This document shows, in pieces, positions 20,701-32,655 of a DNA stretch of 64,000 nucleotides. The first letter of the stretch is position 1. Every line of letters starts with the position of its first letter. The notes below the pieces were generated by a model. It made no database searches. It was not told the origin of the DNA and worked only from the letters and a program-made list of their open reading frames with translations. Position numbers and translations under genes: made by a program. This stretch comes from Trichomonas vaginalis G3 (lineage: Eukaryota; Parabasalia; Trichomonadida; Trichomonadidae), in contig NC_067207.1 of assembly GCF_026262505.1 (NCBI RefSeq), forward strand, positions 2,178,252 to 2,242,251, given 5' to 3'.

Positions 20701-20809
20701 AAATTTTTCTTTATTAAAGACACTCTCACAAATTCATATCAATATATTTTAATTATCACCTATTCCAATCCATTTTCATATTCATATTCTTATTGAGTTA
20801 GAATAAATT

Positions 20810-21215
20810 GAGGATGACTGAGAATCAAATTATAATTAGTGAGAATCAATTGAAGAATACTGGGAGTTAATTAAGGTTGTTTAAGAATAAATTGTGAATA
20901 AGTGACAATCAATTGAGGATGAGTGAGAATCATTTGATTATTAGTGAGATTCAACTGAACATCAGTGAGAATCAATTGAATAATACTAAGAAGAAATTGA
21001 GGAAGAGTGAGAATCACTTGATTCTTAGCGAGAATCAATTAAGGATGAGTAAGAATCAATTAATAAGTAGTGAGAATCAATTTAGGGTGACTGAGAATCA
21101 ATTGATTCTTAGTGAGAATCTATTGATAATGAATGCGAATCAATTGATTATTTGTGAGAATCAATTGAAGATGAGTAAGAGTCAATTGAGGATGAATATG
21201 TGTCTATTCTGATAT
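20810..21215. repeat. 21-bp minisatellite encoding a latent heptad
   Basis: Units of GTGAGAATCAATTGATTCTTA type repeated about 18 times with drift. In one plus frame (20913-21212) it reads as seven-residue repeats SENQLIL, SKNQLIS, TENQLIL, which would be coiled-coil compatible. It sits inside the MULE upstream of the transposase start. The frame ends before the transposase and has no clear promoter, so a protein is not asserted. Confidence 0.8.
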
Positions 21216-21417
21216 GACTTAGTATCTACTGAGGCTAGATGCTAACATCTTACTTTTATGATCATAATTTTTCAACTCCATTAATATTTATAACAATATT
21301 TTGATTACTATTTAAATAATTTTATCAAATGATAATTATTAACATATATTAAGAGTATGTTTAATTTTCAACATACTCTTAAAAATCCGAAATTTTAAAA
21401 AAGTGACAATTTTTTTA

Positions 21418-24400
21418 ATGCTAAACCATCTTCATCTACCATTAAATGTTTCGGATGATTTGATTTTAATTCAGTTGGGTTCTATTAGATGTAATAGTGT
21501 AAATTCTGATTCAACAATTTATCCAGATGGGTATATTTCAAAAATTTTATATTATTCTTCCAATAAACCCTATCAAAAAGAATGGTATACAAATAAAATA
21601 ACTTATCAAGATGGTAAACCTAAATTCACTGTTTTGGATTCATTATCAAATGCATATGTCGGAGATTCACCATCATATCCTTGGGGACAAATCGTTTCAA
21701 AAATCAAAGAATTAAACAGAAATATTAAGAATGTATATAATTTTGGACATAAATTATTTGGATTTGAAAATAAATCTATCATTTGTTATTTGGAGGAACT
21801 CAAAGAGCGTTTTATCTCGAATAGCGATGAAGTAAAGTATCTTCAAACATATGAAACAACACCTAAATTTCAGAAATCCGCTGAAGCTTTTACAGAAATG
21901 GTAAATATGATTATAAGTGAAAAATATTTGCAAACAGATCTCAGTCAAATTAAAATCAAAATCCATCGTCTAGGGGAACAATATATTCTTAAATTTTTAG
22001 AAGCATTTATAATTGCCCGCCCCAAATTTTATGCACAGGTTATAGGTTTCTTACAAAATTTTTCATTTGACCAGGAATTATACTCAAAAGCAGGAATTTC
22101 TAAACCATTAATACAAGCAATAATTAATGGCGATAAAAGATATTCGAATATTTTTGCTTTTTCAGGAAAATCGTGTGATTTAACAATCGAAGATTTTATT
22201 AATGTTTTAATTTCAGATCAAACAAATCAAAATGGTGAAGAATATTATCAAATACGTATCAGATCTATATTGGATAATAGTAAATATTCTTTCTATGAAC
22301 TAGCAGTTAAATTTGAATCAATTAATATTTTAAATTCGTGTAATATAGATAATGTTACACCAATCATGAAAGCATTGATAATGTCAAGCCCAAACGAAAC
22401 AATTTTCAAAATGAATGATAAATTCAATTTGCAGACTTATCAATTTACAAACCAAATCAAGTATGTTTTATCTTTTGCATACAATATCTCAGAGTTATTT
22501 TCTACATTTAGAAATCCATTACTCTCTTCGATTGTTTCAACAAATAATATTATATCAGTAATGAATTTGAATGAAAGCAAAGTTATTCGTTTAAAGATTC
22601 ATTTAATCTTCCATGAGGCCCTAATTCAAAATAATGATTTTATGTACAAGAACTTTAATGTTTTGAATCAAATAAAAAACAATGACCTTCTGGAAATTTT
22701 AGCAAAAGCTTGTTTGAAAGCTGACAAAAAAATTCAAGCAGATTTTGAACAAATCATGGGTATTAAATTTACAGCGATCAAACAATTTCATGAATCCATA
22801 GAAAAAATTCCAGTTGATCGGTCTCCAATTACAATAGATGGTTGCCATATTTGTTTTGAATGCTCTAAAAATACTGATATTGAAAAACTCAAATCAATGC
22901 AATTAATTCTAATAAGCCCTGGTATTCATATCAATGTGTTAACTTATGAACAAACATTGAAGTTTTTGGAACAAATGCCAGCATTTATTCATTTGGGCCT
23001 TTCCAATATAAGTTCTGATCGATCTGTAAACTTAAATTATTTTCTACTTCAAAACGAAGATTATTCCCCTTTAAAAATTTCTACAGATAATTATTATTAC
23101 TTTAAGATCACATTGTATGACAAAATCGTATCCTTTGAATATTCAAAAGTAATACGTATCGTTGTGGATGATTACTGTACCAAAAAACATGAAAAACATA
23201 AAATTACCCAAAGAGTTTTCAGGGAGGTTAAAATGGTACATTCAAATAACGAAAGTTGATCTCCCAGGACATCCTCTGCAAGATGAAATACAGGAAAAAA
23301 TAAAGCATGATAATGAGATTGGTGATATCTTAACTTCATATCCCGGGAAATTTTATGTAAATTATAGCACAACGATAAGAAGTGATAGTTTATTCGTCAA
23401 TGGAAATCCTATAGAATTTCTTATATATATTCCAAGCGAATCAGGAAATTTGGCGTTGGAGTGTAATTTAATTCACTTAGATGCTACTTTTTCATGGCCG
23501 AAATATATATTTATTTTTCCTCGTGGTAATTACTATATGCGAGGTTACCCTCTAGGGATATACATAGGGCGCAGCGAATCATCCGCTGCTTATCAACGGT
23601 GGCTTACAGCCATGAATATTGAATTTAAATCATTAAACATTATGGAGCACTTTTCAAGAATCAAATGGATGAGCGATTTAGGTACTGGAGTTTTAAAATT
23701 TTTGAATACGAATCATTTCCAAAATTATATCTGTATTAGGCACTATCTCGGAACCATGGGCAATAATACTTTACTACATGTTTTTGCTCTGATAGTATTA
23801 TTATCAAAATCGGCCCAAGATTTTGAGGACAATTACAAATGTTTTGATCCATCGGTTCAGAAAATGTATGCTACAAAGAATATATCAGATGAGCAGCTGG
23901 AAAAATGGAAGCAGATATATAAAGATCAAGAGCATTTAGCAGCATACCACCGCATTCCACCTATAAGCACTAATAATAGTGCAGAGGGTAAGCATAGACA
24001 CATTAACGAACTTGCAAAAAAAGCAAGAAACTTTTCTACTTTCATCAAATTCATTCTGAATGATACTATCATTAGGATTAATGAATCAATTGATCCCATT
24101 AATAAGCAAAAACGCGAGAAGAATGACTTGTTAAACGAAAAATGCATACATTGCGGATTCTCCTATAATGATATTAATACTGATAAGAATCCTTGTAAAT
24201 ATTGCAAGGATTTCTTTATGAATAAGAGTCATGTTCCCTCTGCAGGCATACATGTTATGAAAATAGGAGAAAACGTAGGTGAAATCATAGAATTCCCAAT
24301 CGATAAAAATGTAGGTGATCAGGATGAACTCGTGGATCACAAAGAAAAGAGTTCGCCGATCGAAATATCAAAATACGCAGAATTTATTGATATTGACGAT

Positions 24401-24616
24401 AAAAATAAAGCAGTTTTAGTCGTAAAACTGCTTTATAATCTTGAAACGTTCCAAGATGCCAAAGAAATCAATTCTCTGGAAAAACAATCAAAAAATTATG
24501 AATCTGCATTACAAAATAAACCAGAAATTTGGTTGGAAAAATACTTGCCTGAATTAATGAAGGAAGTAAAAGATGCGAGAGCTGCTAGAATGAGATTGAA
24601 GATAATAAAGAAGTAG
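21418..24616 (+). pseudogene. FYRN-FYRC domain plus MULE transposase fusion, one frameshift (copy B)
   Basis: The first ATG in frame is at 21418 (MLNHLHLPLNVSDDLI). Residues ~14-45 match FYRN (LGSIRCNS, IYPDGYISKILYYS) and ~60-105 match FYRC (WYTNKITYQDGKPKFTV, DSPSYPWGQIVSKI). FYR domains otherwise occur in chromatin proteins such as MLL/trithorax and TBRG1. A long helical middle follows, then the MULE DDE core (LHLDATF, MSDLGTG, TNNSAEGKHRH) and a CxxC pair. Total about 1,066 residues. Near 23150 the sequence differs from copy A by a short scrambled stretch that shifts frame; a 3-bp in-frame loss lies near 24465. Copy A is open at both places. A DNA transposon protein with a chromatin-binding head is the best reading. 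Confidence 0.72.
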
Positions 24617-24710
24617 AGATGATGAGTGAATAAAAACTTTGTATTAAATTTGTATATAAAAGAATTGTAAAATATAAAAATAAAGAAGTGGTTGATAGGA
24701 ATTTGAAAAT

Positions 24711-24835
24711 TTGTTGGGTGCATATAAGTTTGATAAATATATTTATGAATATTAATGTCAAATTGGGTGGTTGCATATAGTAATGAAAATATATTAATAA
24801 AAATTAATGTCAAATTGGTTGGGTTGTGATAAAAT
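24711..24835. repeat. Right inverted terminal region of the MULE (copy B)
   Basis: Inverse of 20590-20700, see the left end. Contains two ~55-bp modules with GTCAAATTGGGTGG and GTCAAATTGGTTGG. Confidence 0.6.
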
Positions 24836-24857
24836 AAAAATTAATGAAATTGGGTGG

Positions 24858-25000
24858 GCTTCTGTGTATGTGTGGCGTGAGTTAGCATGGGTGGTTGCGT
24901 GATAGAATGCTTCTGTGTATGTGTGGCGTGAGTTAGCATCGGGTGGTTGCGTGATAGAATGCTTCTGTGTATGTGTGGCGTGAGTTAGCATCGGGTGGTT
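24858..25000. repeat. 52-bp tandem repeat beside the MULE end (copy B)
   Basis: About three units with GTGTGGCGTGAGTTAGCAT and GGGTGGTTGCGTGATAGAAT, one unit more than copy A. This is the largest length difference between the two duplicated segments. Confidence 0.85.
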
Positions 25001-25914
25001 TCATCACAAATTTTAACCCATCCAAATCTTATTAATTATTAAAATTCTTTTACAATTTCTGATGTATTTTTTGAAAACATTTCATATGCAATATTTCTCC
25101 TTTTCTTTCCTCAAATCTTCAAATATTAATAACTTTGGATATGAAATTATTTGGATCTTTTATGAATTTTAAATGTCTTTCTTAATATCAAATCGATTAA
25201 ATTATTAATATTTTCTAAATTATGCCTTAAAAATCCAAATATAAAAAATCGTAAATAAAAAATATATTTTTTATTTTTATTTTGTAAATAATCCGTTTAC
25301 TAAATGGGACTGTATCATGAAAGTAACAAAAATCATTATTTAACAAGATTCAAAACTGGTGCAACGAAATGCACATTGATTTTGTAGTGTAACAAAGAGA
25401 GATTTATTGTAAAAAGTACAAAATAGTATATTTATTATCGTGATTAGCGTAGAAATGTATGAGTTTGGGACGGATTTCTGGTGCATTCATAACTAAAGTG
25501 ATACATTGTCTGGAGCAAGTTCAGATCTTTAACTTATGGCTTGTTTGGTGCTAACTCACCCAATTTAAGTGCACTAGAGGGGATTTTGTCTGTAATGAGC
25601 ATGCACCTTGAGTTGTTGCTTGGTCCGTGTACGAAAGATAGTAATTTAATACTATACTCGATTAAATGTGAATTTCTAATTTTGAATTTGCGTTTTTTCC
25701 TGAAAATAGTTACAATATATGAAAGAGTTGGCAAAACTAGAGGACACGTCTTTAAGGGTTTGGCTCTTGCTTCATGTTAATATGCCGAAACTAAAATAAA
25801 CGTATATTGGGGGTCGAAAATTGAGAGCTCATATCTTTAAGTGTAAAATTGCCAATTAATTTATCCGTAATTCTATATATTTAAATGTGCTAATGTAACT
25901 CAATACTTGCAATT
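25001..25914. other. AT-rich spacer, no gene seen
   Basis: Duplicate of 2933-3840. No gene supported. Confidence 0.6.
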
Positions 25915-25918
25915 TTAA

Positions 25919-28914
25919 GGGTATAGTCCACTAAAAATTTTTAAGTTTTGACAATGAAAATAAGCTCTGTGACCATGTAAATATATATCTATGCAAAACG
26001 AGAGGTTATGCCATAATTTTTTTAGTTATCAAATTTTCCTTTTTTTGAGAGAAGTCTCTCAATAATTTGAGAAGAATCTTTGATATAAAGAGATACACAT
26101 TTGTAGAACGAAGTAAGTGTTTTCCAAACATTTTATATGTTCATCCTGTATAACAATATAAAGCTGCATAGTGCCATCTTGTGCGTTTGCTATTTTATGT
26201 ACTTTTCATTGAGATAATCCCTCTTCTCGGGTGATTTTAACAGTCAACTCAATTTTAAAATAAAGATTTCATCAAAATGATTTCGAAATTCGGATATTGA
26301 TTATATAAATAGCACTGTTAACATATTTTGGATGAGTAAAAAATACCTTGTTTTGTATGCATTTAGTACACCTTTATTTTTGATTAAAACTATAAAATTT
26401 TTATTCCTTATATAATAAATAGTATATGTTACATAAACATGAAATTCAATAGCATTCAATTTTGGATTTTTTAGATTTGGTAAATTTTAGAAGAAATAAA
26501 ATCAGCAATCAAAATAAAGAAACTTTTTTTGTATCTTCTATGATTACCTTTTGGTACTAAATTTTGCATTAATAAGTAAATTATCTGTATTATTCTGTGA
26601 GCACAAGCCCTCAGTTATGCTGGTAGTGAATGATGAATCGTCATTTTGCGAAGAGAACGCGATTATTAAGGTAATTTTGAGAATTGTCTTGAATTATTTA
26701 AAATTAAAGTTAATTGAATAGGTAGGATAACTAGCCTTTGCTAAATTTGTATAATTTGACCTTATTCTAGTTGGATCTGAGAATATTTTGCTGAAATAAT
26801 AAATTATATCGCCGATTTATGAAAATTTCTCTGATGGGACCGACTCGCTGAAACGTATTAGTGTTAATGGTAACTTGTCTGAATTTTCAAATTTTTTTCG
26901 AAATCCAAAAAATCACAAACAAAAGCATCAAAATTAGATTTGCATTTAAGGTTTTCATTTTTTTTGGAAAATAAAAATATTTTTCCCCAATAAAGTTTAT
27001 TTTTACTTTTGAGAGGAATAGAAACGTTATTTTGGAATTTTGAAAAGACAGAAATGTTCCATTTTTAATGTAGATTCTAAAATGGGGTCAAATTTTTGAT
27101 TGAACCGTTATCCATTGAAAAACCTCGATTTTAAAATGTTATTCCAAAATATTCATCTAATGATATAGTATATATTTATTAATTATTACTTTTTATTCAA
27201 TTTTCACTTTTGGCGGGATTTTATTTTTTTGTTGTTGTATGGGCCATATTGTTCACCCAAAACGGAAAACAAAGGCAATGCATAACATTTTACTCCACGA
27301 ACGTCGTCGACTCTCAGCGCGACAGATGCTTGGTGCTTGCATAATGACCGGAATGCCATATACAAAAGGTGCTCGCTTTCTTTCTCTTTGTGGAACTAAG
27401 CCCCCTGTGAAGAGTGGTGTCATGAGACAACAGAGATTTTGTGACGATAAGATTAGAAGACTTAAAAGTATTTCCCTAATGCTGTCGAGAAAGTCCTTCA
27501 GTGGTTACTTATCCATTGATGCAAGATGGACGCACAGGCGAAACTCGCCAAGTTGTACAGTAACTGCGCTCGATGCTGTCACAAAAAGAGTTCTTGCATG
27601 CGTGAACATCAACCATATTGGTGGAAACAGACAGCATGCTCAGTATTCCGGAGCTTCCAACAATATGGAAAGTGCTGGAACTCGAATCATCTTGAAGCAA
27701 TTAAAGAAATACAATATCTTGAAAGATGTTAAAGAGATTATTAAAGACCGAGATAACAAAAGTGTCTCTGTCTTTAAAGAATTTGGCGTCTCTCATCTTG
27801 AAAGATTCGATCCAGGTCATGTATCAAAAATATCTCAAAAGATTTTACAAAGTTCTCAGCTTCTCATAAGACAGTTGAAGTTTTCAACGACAAGACTCAG
27901 AAGATTGAAAAAATAGAGAGACCTTTCTGGGGTCTGAATGCAAGCCTAAGTATGTGGCTTTGGTCATGTTTTGCCGAAGAAAATATTGACAAACGTACGA
28001 AAATGTGGGAGAATTGTGTCTACCATTACGTAGGCAATCATTCTTTTTGCGAACCGCACAATTACAAATGCTTTGAATGGCAAAAAGGTGTCAATTCGAT
28101 CCAACTTCAATTCATGCTCTATGACTGGGTTCACAAATGGACACCCATAGTTTCCAAAGTTTCTTCCATTGGATCTACCTGCATGAATGAAGCGTTTAAC
28201 TCCAAAATTGCATGCTATTTGGACAAATCAAGAGCCTGGAAGAACATTAACATTAGAGTTAACGTTGCAATCTTAGAATGGAATGATCCAGAGCATTTTC
28301 TCGGAGATATACAAAAAGCATTACATCTTCCCCCACTTCCAGAAGATTGTGTCAAATCATTTGAAGAGAATTGTTACTCCAAAATGATATTGAAACAAAA
28401 AACTGTTACAAAAGGTTCTAAAAAACAGAACAAATACAAAAAATTCATTCAGAGTGTACCAGGAGGAGATTATCAAGTTTTCAAGTCCGAATGGGAATCA
28501 GAAGACGAAGACATTGATGACTTTGATTAACGAAAATTACATTTTATTTATTGTTTTTGTTTTTAATTAAATTATTATTATGCTCATTTTCTTATTTTGA
28601 TTTTTTCTCATTATGATATAAATAATTTATTAATGCATTTATCCAATAATTATGCTATGATATTTTTATGCCTTATTTCATTTCTCTTATATTTGATAAT
28701 CTGGTAAAAATAGTTCAGACTATAATCATTTTAGATTATTGATATATTTATATAGGTTAGAATAAAATTAGTTTCATTTTCTACTTTTATTTTGAATTAA
28801 TAATTTATAATATCAAATATTATGGCGTAACCTCTCCTTTAAAAATAGATATATATAGGCCTATAGAGTTTATTGGCACTCTCAAAACTCTAGAATTTTG
28901 AGTTTACTATACCC
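25919..28914 (+). mobile_element. Kolobok-type DNA transposon, copy B
   Basis: TTAA target copies at 25915-25918 and 28915-28918; ends GGGTATAGTCC and ACTATACCC. Same position relative to MULE and Maverick as copy A, so both copies derive from one insertion followed by duplication (real or in assembly). Confidence 0.87.
27239..28530 (+). pseudogene. Kolobok-like DDE transposase, one frameshift (copy B)
   Basis: Same protein as 5166-6457. Here one A is missing from the A-run near 27828, so the frame changes after VSK and the first open part is 225 residues; the second part (from about 27838, first ATG at 27952) is open to 28530 and carries Glu318-equivalent MNEAFNSK and the acidic tail SEWESEDEDIDDFD. 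In copy A this region is continuous but a different run is short. Two different homopolymer differences in two near-identical copies point to consensus errors or very recent decay. Full length would be about 430 residues. Confidence 0.8.
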
Positions 28915-28969
28915 TTAAATAAATTCATTTTCATTTTTGATTCTCCATGGAGAACCTTTTCTCACTTAA

Positions 28970-28975
28970 CATAGA
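28970..28975. repeat. Left target site duplication of Maverick element 2 (CATAGA)
   Basis: CATAGA directly before the poly-A end; the same six bases follow the poly-T end at 52354-52359. Six base pairs is the established Maverick/Polinton duplication length. The last A merges with the poly-A, so the cut point is set by the right-hand copy. Confidence 0.88.
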
Positions 28976-29056
28976 AAAAAAAAAAAAAAAAAAAAAAAAA
29001 AGGTAGTGGGGCCTCCAGGCACTTCGTGCCCTCTAGCCTGAAGATGTTTAGTATAA
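28976..29056. repeat. Maverick element 2 left terminal inverted repeat
   Basis: 26 A then GGTAGTGGGGCCTCCAGGC and hairpin GGCAC-TTC-GTGCC, inverse of 52276-52353. Confidence 0.9.
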
Positions 29057-29267
29057 CTTTGTCCGGACAAGTAAGGGTCTATCGTCGCTACAGGAAAAGT
29101 TACGGGCGTTCCAAGGAAGTATACTTTGAGAAGCCTTTTCTCCATTTTAAAACAAGATAGGACGGTTATTTTTACAAAACTGACAACACTTTGACCGAGT
29201 AGTTTTTTGAGCTGAACAAAAAGTGTCATATAAACATCTGTCAAAAAACTTTTTAACTTCACTTAAA

Positions 29268-30771
29268 ATGCCACGTAAGCTACGTAAGAATATACGTAAG
29301 AGAAGAGAGCATTGAAACATCCAATAGTAAAACTGACACCACAACAACAGTTGCAACAACAAATTATGAATGACCCCACTATGTTGCAACAAATGTCAAG
29401 CAACCCTATGCTTTTAAACCGAGTTATTGGTGCACAGAGTGGAGGTTTAAGAGCGGCACTTTTAGCGAAAATGGCAGGCTATGTGGAGCTGCAGACGGAA
29501 CAGCCTATAACCCTCAAAGTCAAATGAATTTGAGTTCACTCAAAAATCAAATAACAGATGTCAAAAAGTCAAACAGACATACAGAAACAAATAAGTGAAA
29601 ACGAAAAGAACTAGAATATGACAGACACACAAAGAAACTCAATGAGTTAAACGTAGAGAAAAAGAAGAAAGAAGAACAACTGAAAGAACTAAGTAAGAGG
29701 AATATGCGAAAAAAGTGTCAGAAAAAGCAGCAGAAGTAGCAAAAATGGAACAAGATGTTATAAATTTGAAAAACCATACTACTCAATATAAAGTACTGAA
29801 AGATGAAGAGATAAAACAAAAAGCCCTGAAGACATATATGGATAGCGATGAGTATAAAAAAGAAGTTGAAGCAAATGTAAAGGCAGAAAAACTTTTACAG
29901 TTGCAAAACCAAACCGTACAGTATGAAAACTTAGCACAAGAAAGTAAAAATAACGACGCAGCCATGCAAAAGGCAATGAAAAGCGCAGAATATATAAAAG
30001 CTAATAATGACTGGTTAGATGCCCAAGCCAACGCCAAAGCAGCCCAACTTATAGGGTCAATAAGGACAAAAATACAAGCGGATGAAGACAGTTCAAATGA
30101 AGCTTTAATGAATGCTGACTTTAAGAACGCCTTCGAAGCTCTTCATAGTAAGGTGAAACTAGTGAACGACTTCTCATCTGGAAAGAAACTGAAGTCTGAA
30201 GGTTTCGACAAAGAGTTAAGAGAAGTAGCACAAAATATGACGAAAATAACAGATGCAGCAACGAGACAGGCAGTTCAAAGTGCCTATGACGCCGTTAGAG
30301 CAACTGTTGTGGAAAGTCAAGAAAAAGAGTTACAACAGACCAAAAGACCTAGTAAATGCTTTCTTAAGAACGAAAAGTCAGGTAGGACATTATGCTGCAG
30401 ATGGAACATATGTGCCAGCTGGTGGAACTTATATACCAGCTGGTGGAACTTATATACTAGCTAGTGGAACTTATATACCACCAAACCTCCAAGAGAAGCA
30501 CCTGCACCAGGACTACCTAAAACATTTACATCGTCACATGGACACAGACACAGGCATGCACCAAAACCAACACAACAACCAACAGTTCAAAATCCAGCAC
30601 AACAACCAACAGTTCAAAACACTGCACACAACAACAGTTCAAAACACTGCACAGCAACCAACAGTTCAAAACACTGCACCACAACCAACAGTTCAAAACA
30701 CTGCACAGCAACAACCAAAACAGAGCAAGGACATAAAAGAAGTAGAGAACAAGGAAACCAAGAATTCTTAA
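29268..30771 (+). pseudogene. Coiled-coil Maverick protein with repeat tail (broken)
   Basis: Same protein as 7199-8064 at its start (MPRKLRKNIRK). The central coiled coil (29715-30330) is well preserved. Downstream are two short repeat arrays: GGTYIPAGGTYIPAG-type units (21 bp, near 30405-30480) and VQNTAQQPTVQNTAPQPT-type units (24-27 bp, near 30570-30715). The tail is Gln/Pro/Thr-rich low complexity. About five breaks. Function unknown; a core or scaffold protein is possible. Confidence 0.55.
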
Positions 30772-30773
30772 AA

Positions 30774-31379
30774 ATGCTTAAGGAAGACTATGGTTACCCA
30801 GATACTCTGACTTTTAGTGACAGATATAAAGAAGCTATTAGAAAGTTCAAGGAAGGAAATACTGACCCGAACCTATTTAGCTTTATGGTTCAGCACCAAA
30901 TGGGATATAATTTCAAACCTGGAAAATACAAGCTCGCTAAGGGATATGATTTAATAGCATATCATCCAAATGACATGACTGAATTTACTCCGAGATATTT
31001 GGTGTCAGAGATAAATGATAATTCAACTATCTTCATGAAACGCGTAAAAAATAGAGACGGAACGAAAGAAGAAAGGGTTATGAATGCGGATGACTTAAAT
31101 AGGGAACTTGTTAAAAACGGTCTCGGAATATATGAAATGCCAGCAGATGAGGTACAAGAAACTCCACAGGAAGAAGTTCAGATACAACCAGACATGGAAG
31201 AAATAGTTCAGCAACAACAGCTAGAAGAGCCTGAAGGAAACAAACAAGTCCCTCCTTTGGAAACTAACTTCACAGAACTAGATGAAGATTTGGAACAGCC
31301 GAAAAATCTTGACCCTCAACAAGAGTATGCGGAGAATAGGAATCTTTCCAAGAGTCTAAGAAAAATTCGGCTGACATAG
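30774..31379 (+). CDS. Maverick protein of unknown function, acidic tail
   Basis: 201 residues starting MLKEDYGYPDTLTFSDRYKE. The first ~120 residues look globular (FMVQHQMGYNFKPGKYKL, FTPRYLVSEINDNSTIFMKR); the rest is Glu/Gln/Pro-rich. It follows the repeat tail of the coiled-coil gene by 2 bp and may be a continuation of the same ancient gene block; I do not join them. No family recognised. Confidence 0.45.
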   Translation: MLKEDYGYPDTLTFSDRYKEAIRKFKEGNTDPNLFSFMVQHQMGYNFKPGKYKLAKGYDLIAYHPNDMTEFTPRYLVSEINDNSTIFMKRVKNRDGTKEERVMNADDLNRELVKNGLGIYEMPADEVQETPQEEVQIQPDMEEIVQQQQLEEPEGNKQVPPLETNFTELDEDLEQPKNLDPQQEYAENRNLSKSLRKIRLT

Positions 31380-32655
31380 TAGAAGAATATCGAAAAATGT
31401 TCGCCGACATACAAAAGACTCCAACATCAGATGAAAAATATTCAGCATAGAATGGAAGAACTGAAAGAAAGTGTACGCAAATACAAACAATCCTTTTTAC
31501 TTACGACCATATAACGTTCAATCTTTGGCTGAACTCGGTGAAATAAAAGGTTAAATTTCAACAAAACATATAGAAATGAAACATTGTTTAAAGTTCATTC
31601 AGAACCTAGCCAATATGGAAACAAACCTACTTTTGTTTCTGCAGACTATGGAACTACAATGAGATGGGGTCATAAAGCTAATCCGGATAGGTGGTTCATA
31701 AACTTACAACCAAAATTCCAAGATTGTAGACGCAATGGAAGTGAATGGTGAACCAGATATAGCTGGTATTTTCAGCGCGGCTTTAATGCCATTGAAAGAT
31801 ATGAAACATGCAGATATTTTGAACCAGTATGAAATGAACATGGTGATGGAAATATAACACCTGACGTTCTAGAACATTTATCTCAAAGAACTACACAGAA
31901 CCATAAAGATGGTATATTTGGTGAAGAGTTTAGAAAGAAAGTTAGGGAGAAGAGAAGGAAGAAATTGTACATGACCTTGCAAGAAAGTTTACAAAATGTC
32001 ATAAAAATTACTTTGCAGACAATGAACCGAGAAGGGATGAATATTTAAGAAAATCAAATGGACAGTACAAATGAAATGTTAGTATTGAAAAACATGTTCC
32101 TGACAAAATAAACCACTACAGAAATAAATGACGCAAGACTGAAACATTGGGTAAAAGCTTTCCCATTCACAAAAGATATTATTGGTAACATGGAAAGAAA
32201 ACCAGAATGGCTACAAAAACATATATTTGGAAACGAGCTTATTCCATATGGACAAGCTCTGTTTGAAGAGCTTGAACCGGAAACTCAGGAAGAGTCATGC
32301 AAACAATACGCGAAGACTCAAATACAAACTATGAAAAATCTTTCTAGGATATAGGTTACCTGAGATGGGCGACCAGAGCCCAAAGGCAAAAAGGACATGG
32401 GAAATTTACAACATACTAGGTGAACATGAGGCAAAGATGCAACAACTTGAAGCAGAGGGCAAGTTACCAAAAGCGACACAAAGAAGAAGTAGAACAAAGT
32501 GAAAGTAGTGAAGAAGTAACTTCATCTAGTGAAAGTAGTGGCAATGAAGGAAAAAGAAGAGTTAAAAACTCAGTCAGGAAGAAAGTAAAGCTTGGTACGA
32601 GTGGGTTCTATTATGACACATAAATCCAACTATTCTATATTTTTACCCATATGAA
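31380..32655 (+). pseudogene. Degenerate Maverick coding region
   Basis: Scattered protein-like pieces on the plus strand (KPTFVSADYGTTMRWGHKA; RLKHWVKAFPFTKDIIGNM; then a Ser/Glu-rich end SSESSGNEGKRRVKNSVRKK). Several breaks, no recognisable domain. It occupies the position where many Mavericks carry a protease, but no adenain-like signature is visible. Confidence 0.4.

Larger units (their letters stand above)
20570..24850 (+). mobile_element. FYR-MULE transposon, copy B
   Basis: Left inverted region 20590-20700 (CATTACTATATGCTCCCACC, AATTTGACATTA) matches the inverse of 24711-24835 (GTCAAATTGGGTGG, GCATATAGTAATGAAAA). The ends carry internal ~55-bp repeats. Between them are a 21-bp minisatellite and one large transposase gene. 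Mutator-like elements typically have long terminal inverted repeats and 9-11-bp duplications; the duplication could not be located. Copy A at the window start is the same sequence, truncated by the window edge. Confidence 0.6.

Noticed and set aside
31380-32655. Adenain-like cysteine protease of element 2
   Set aside because: No His/Asp/Cys protease signature could be seen in the broken pieces.
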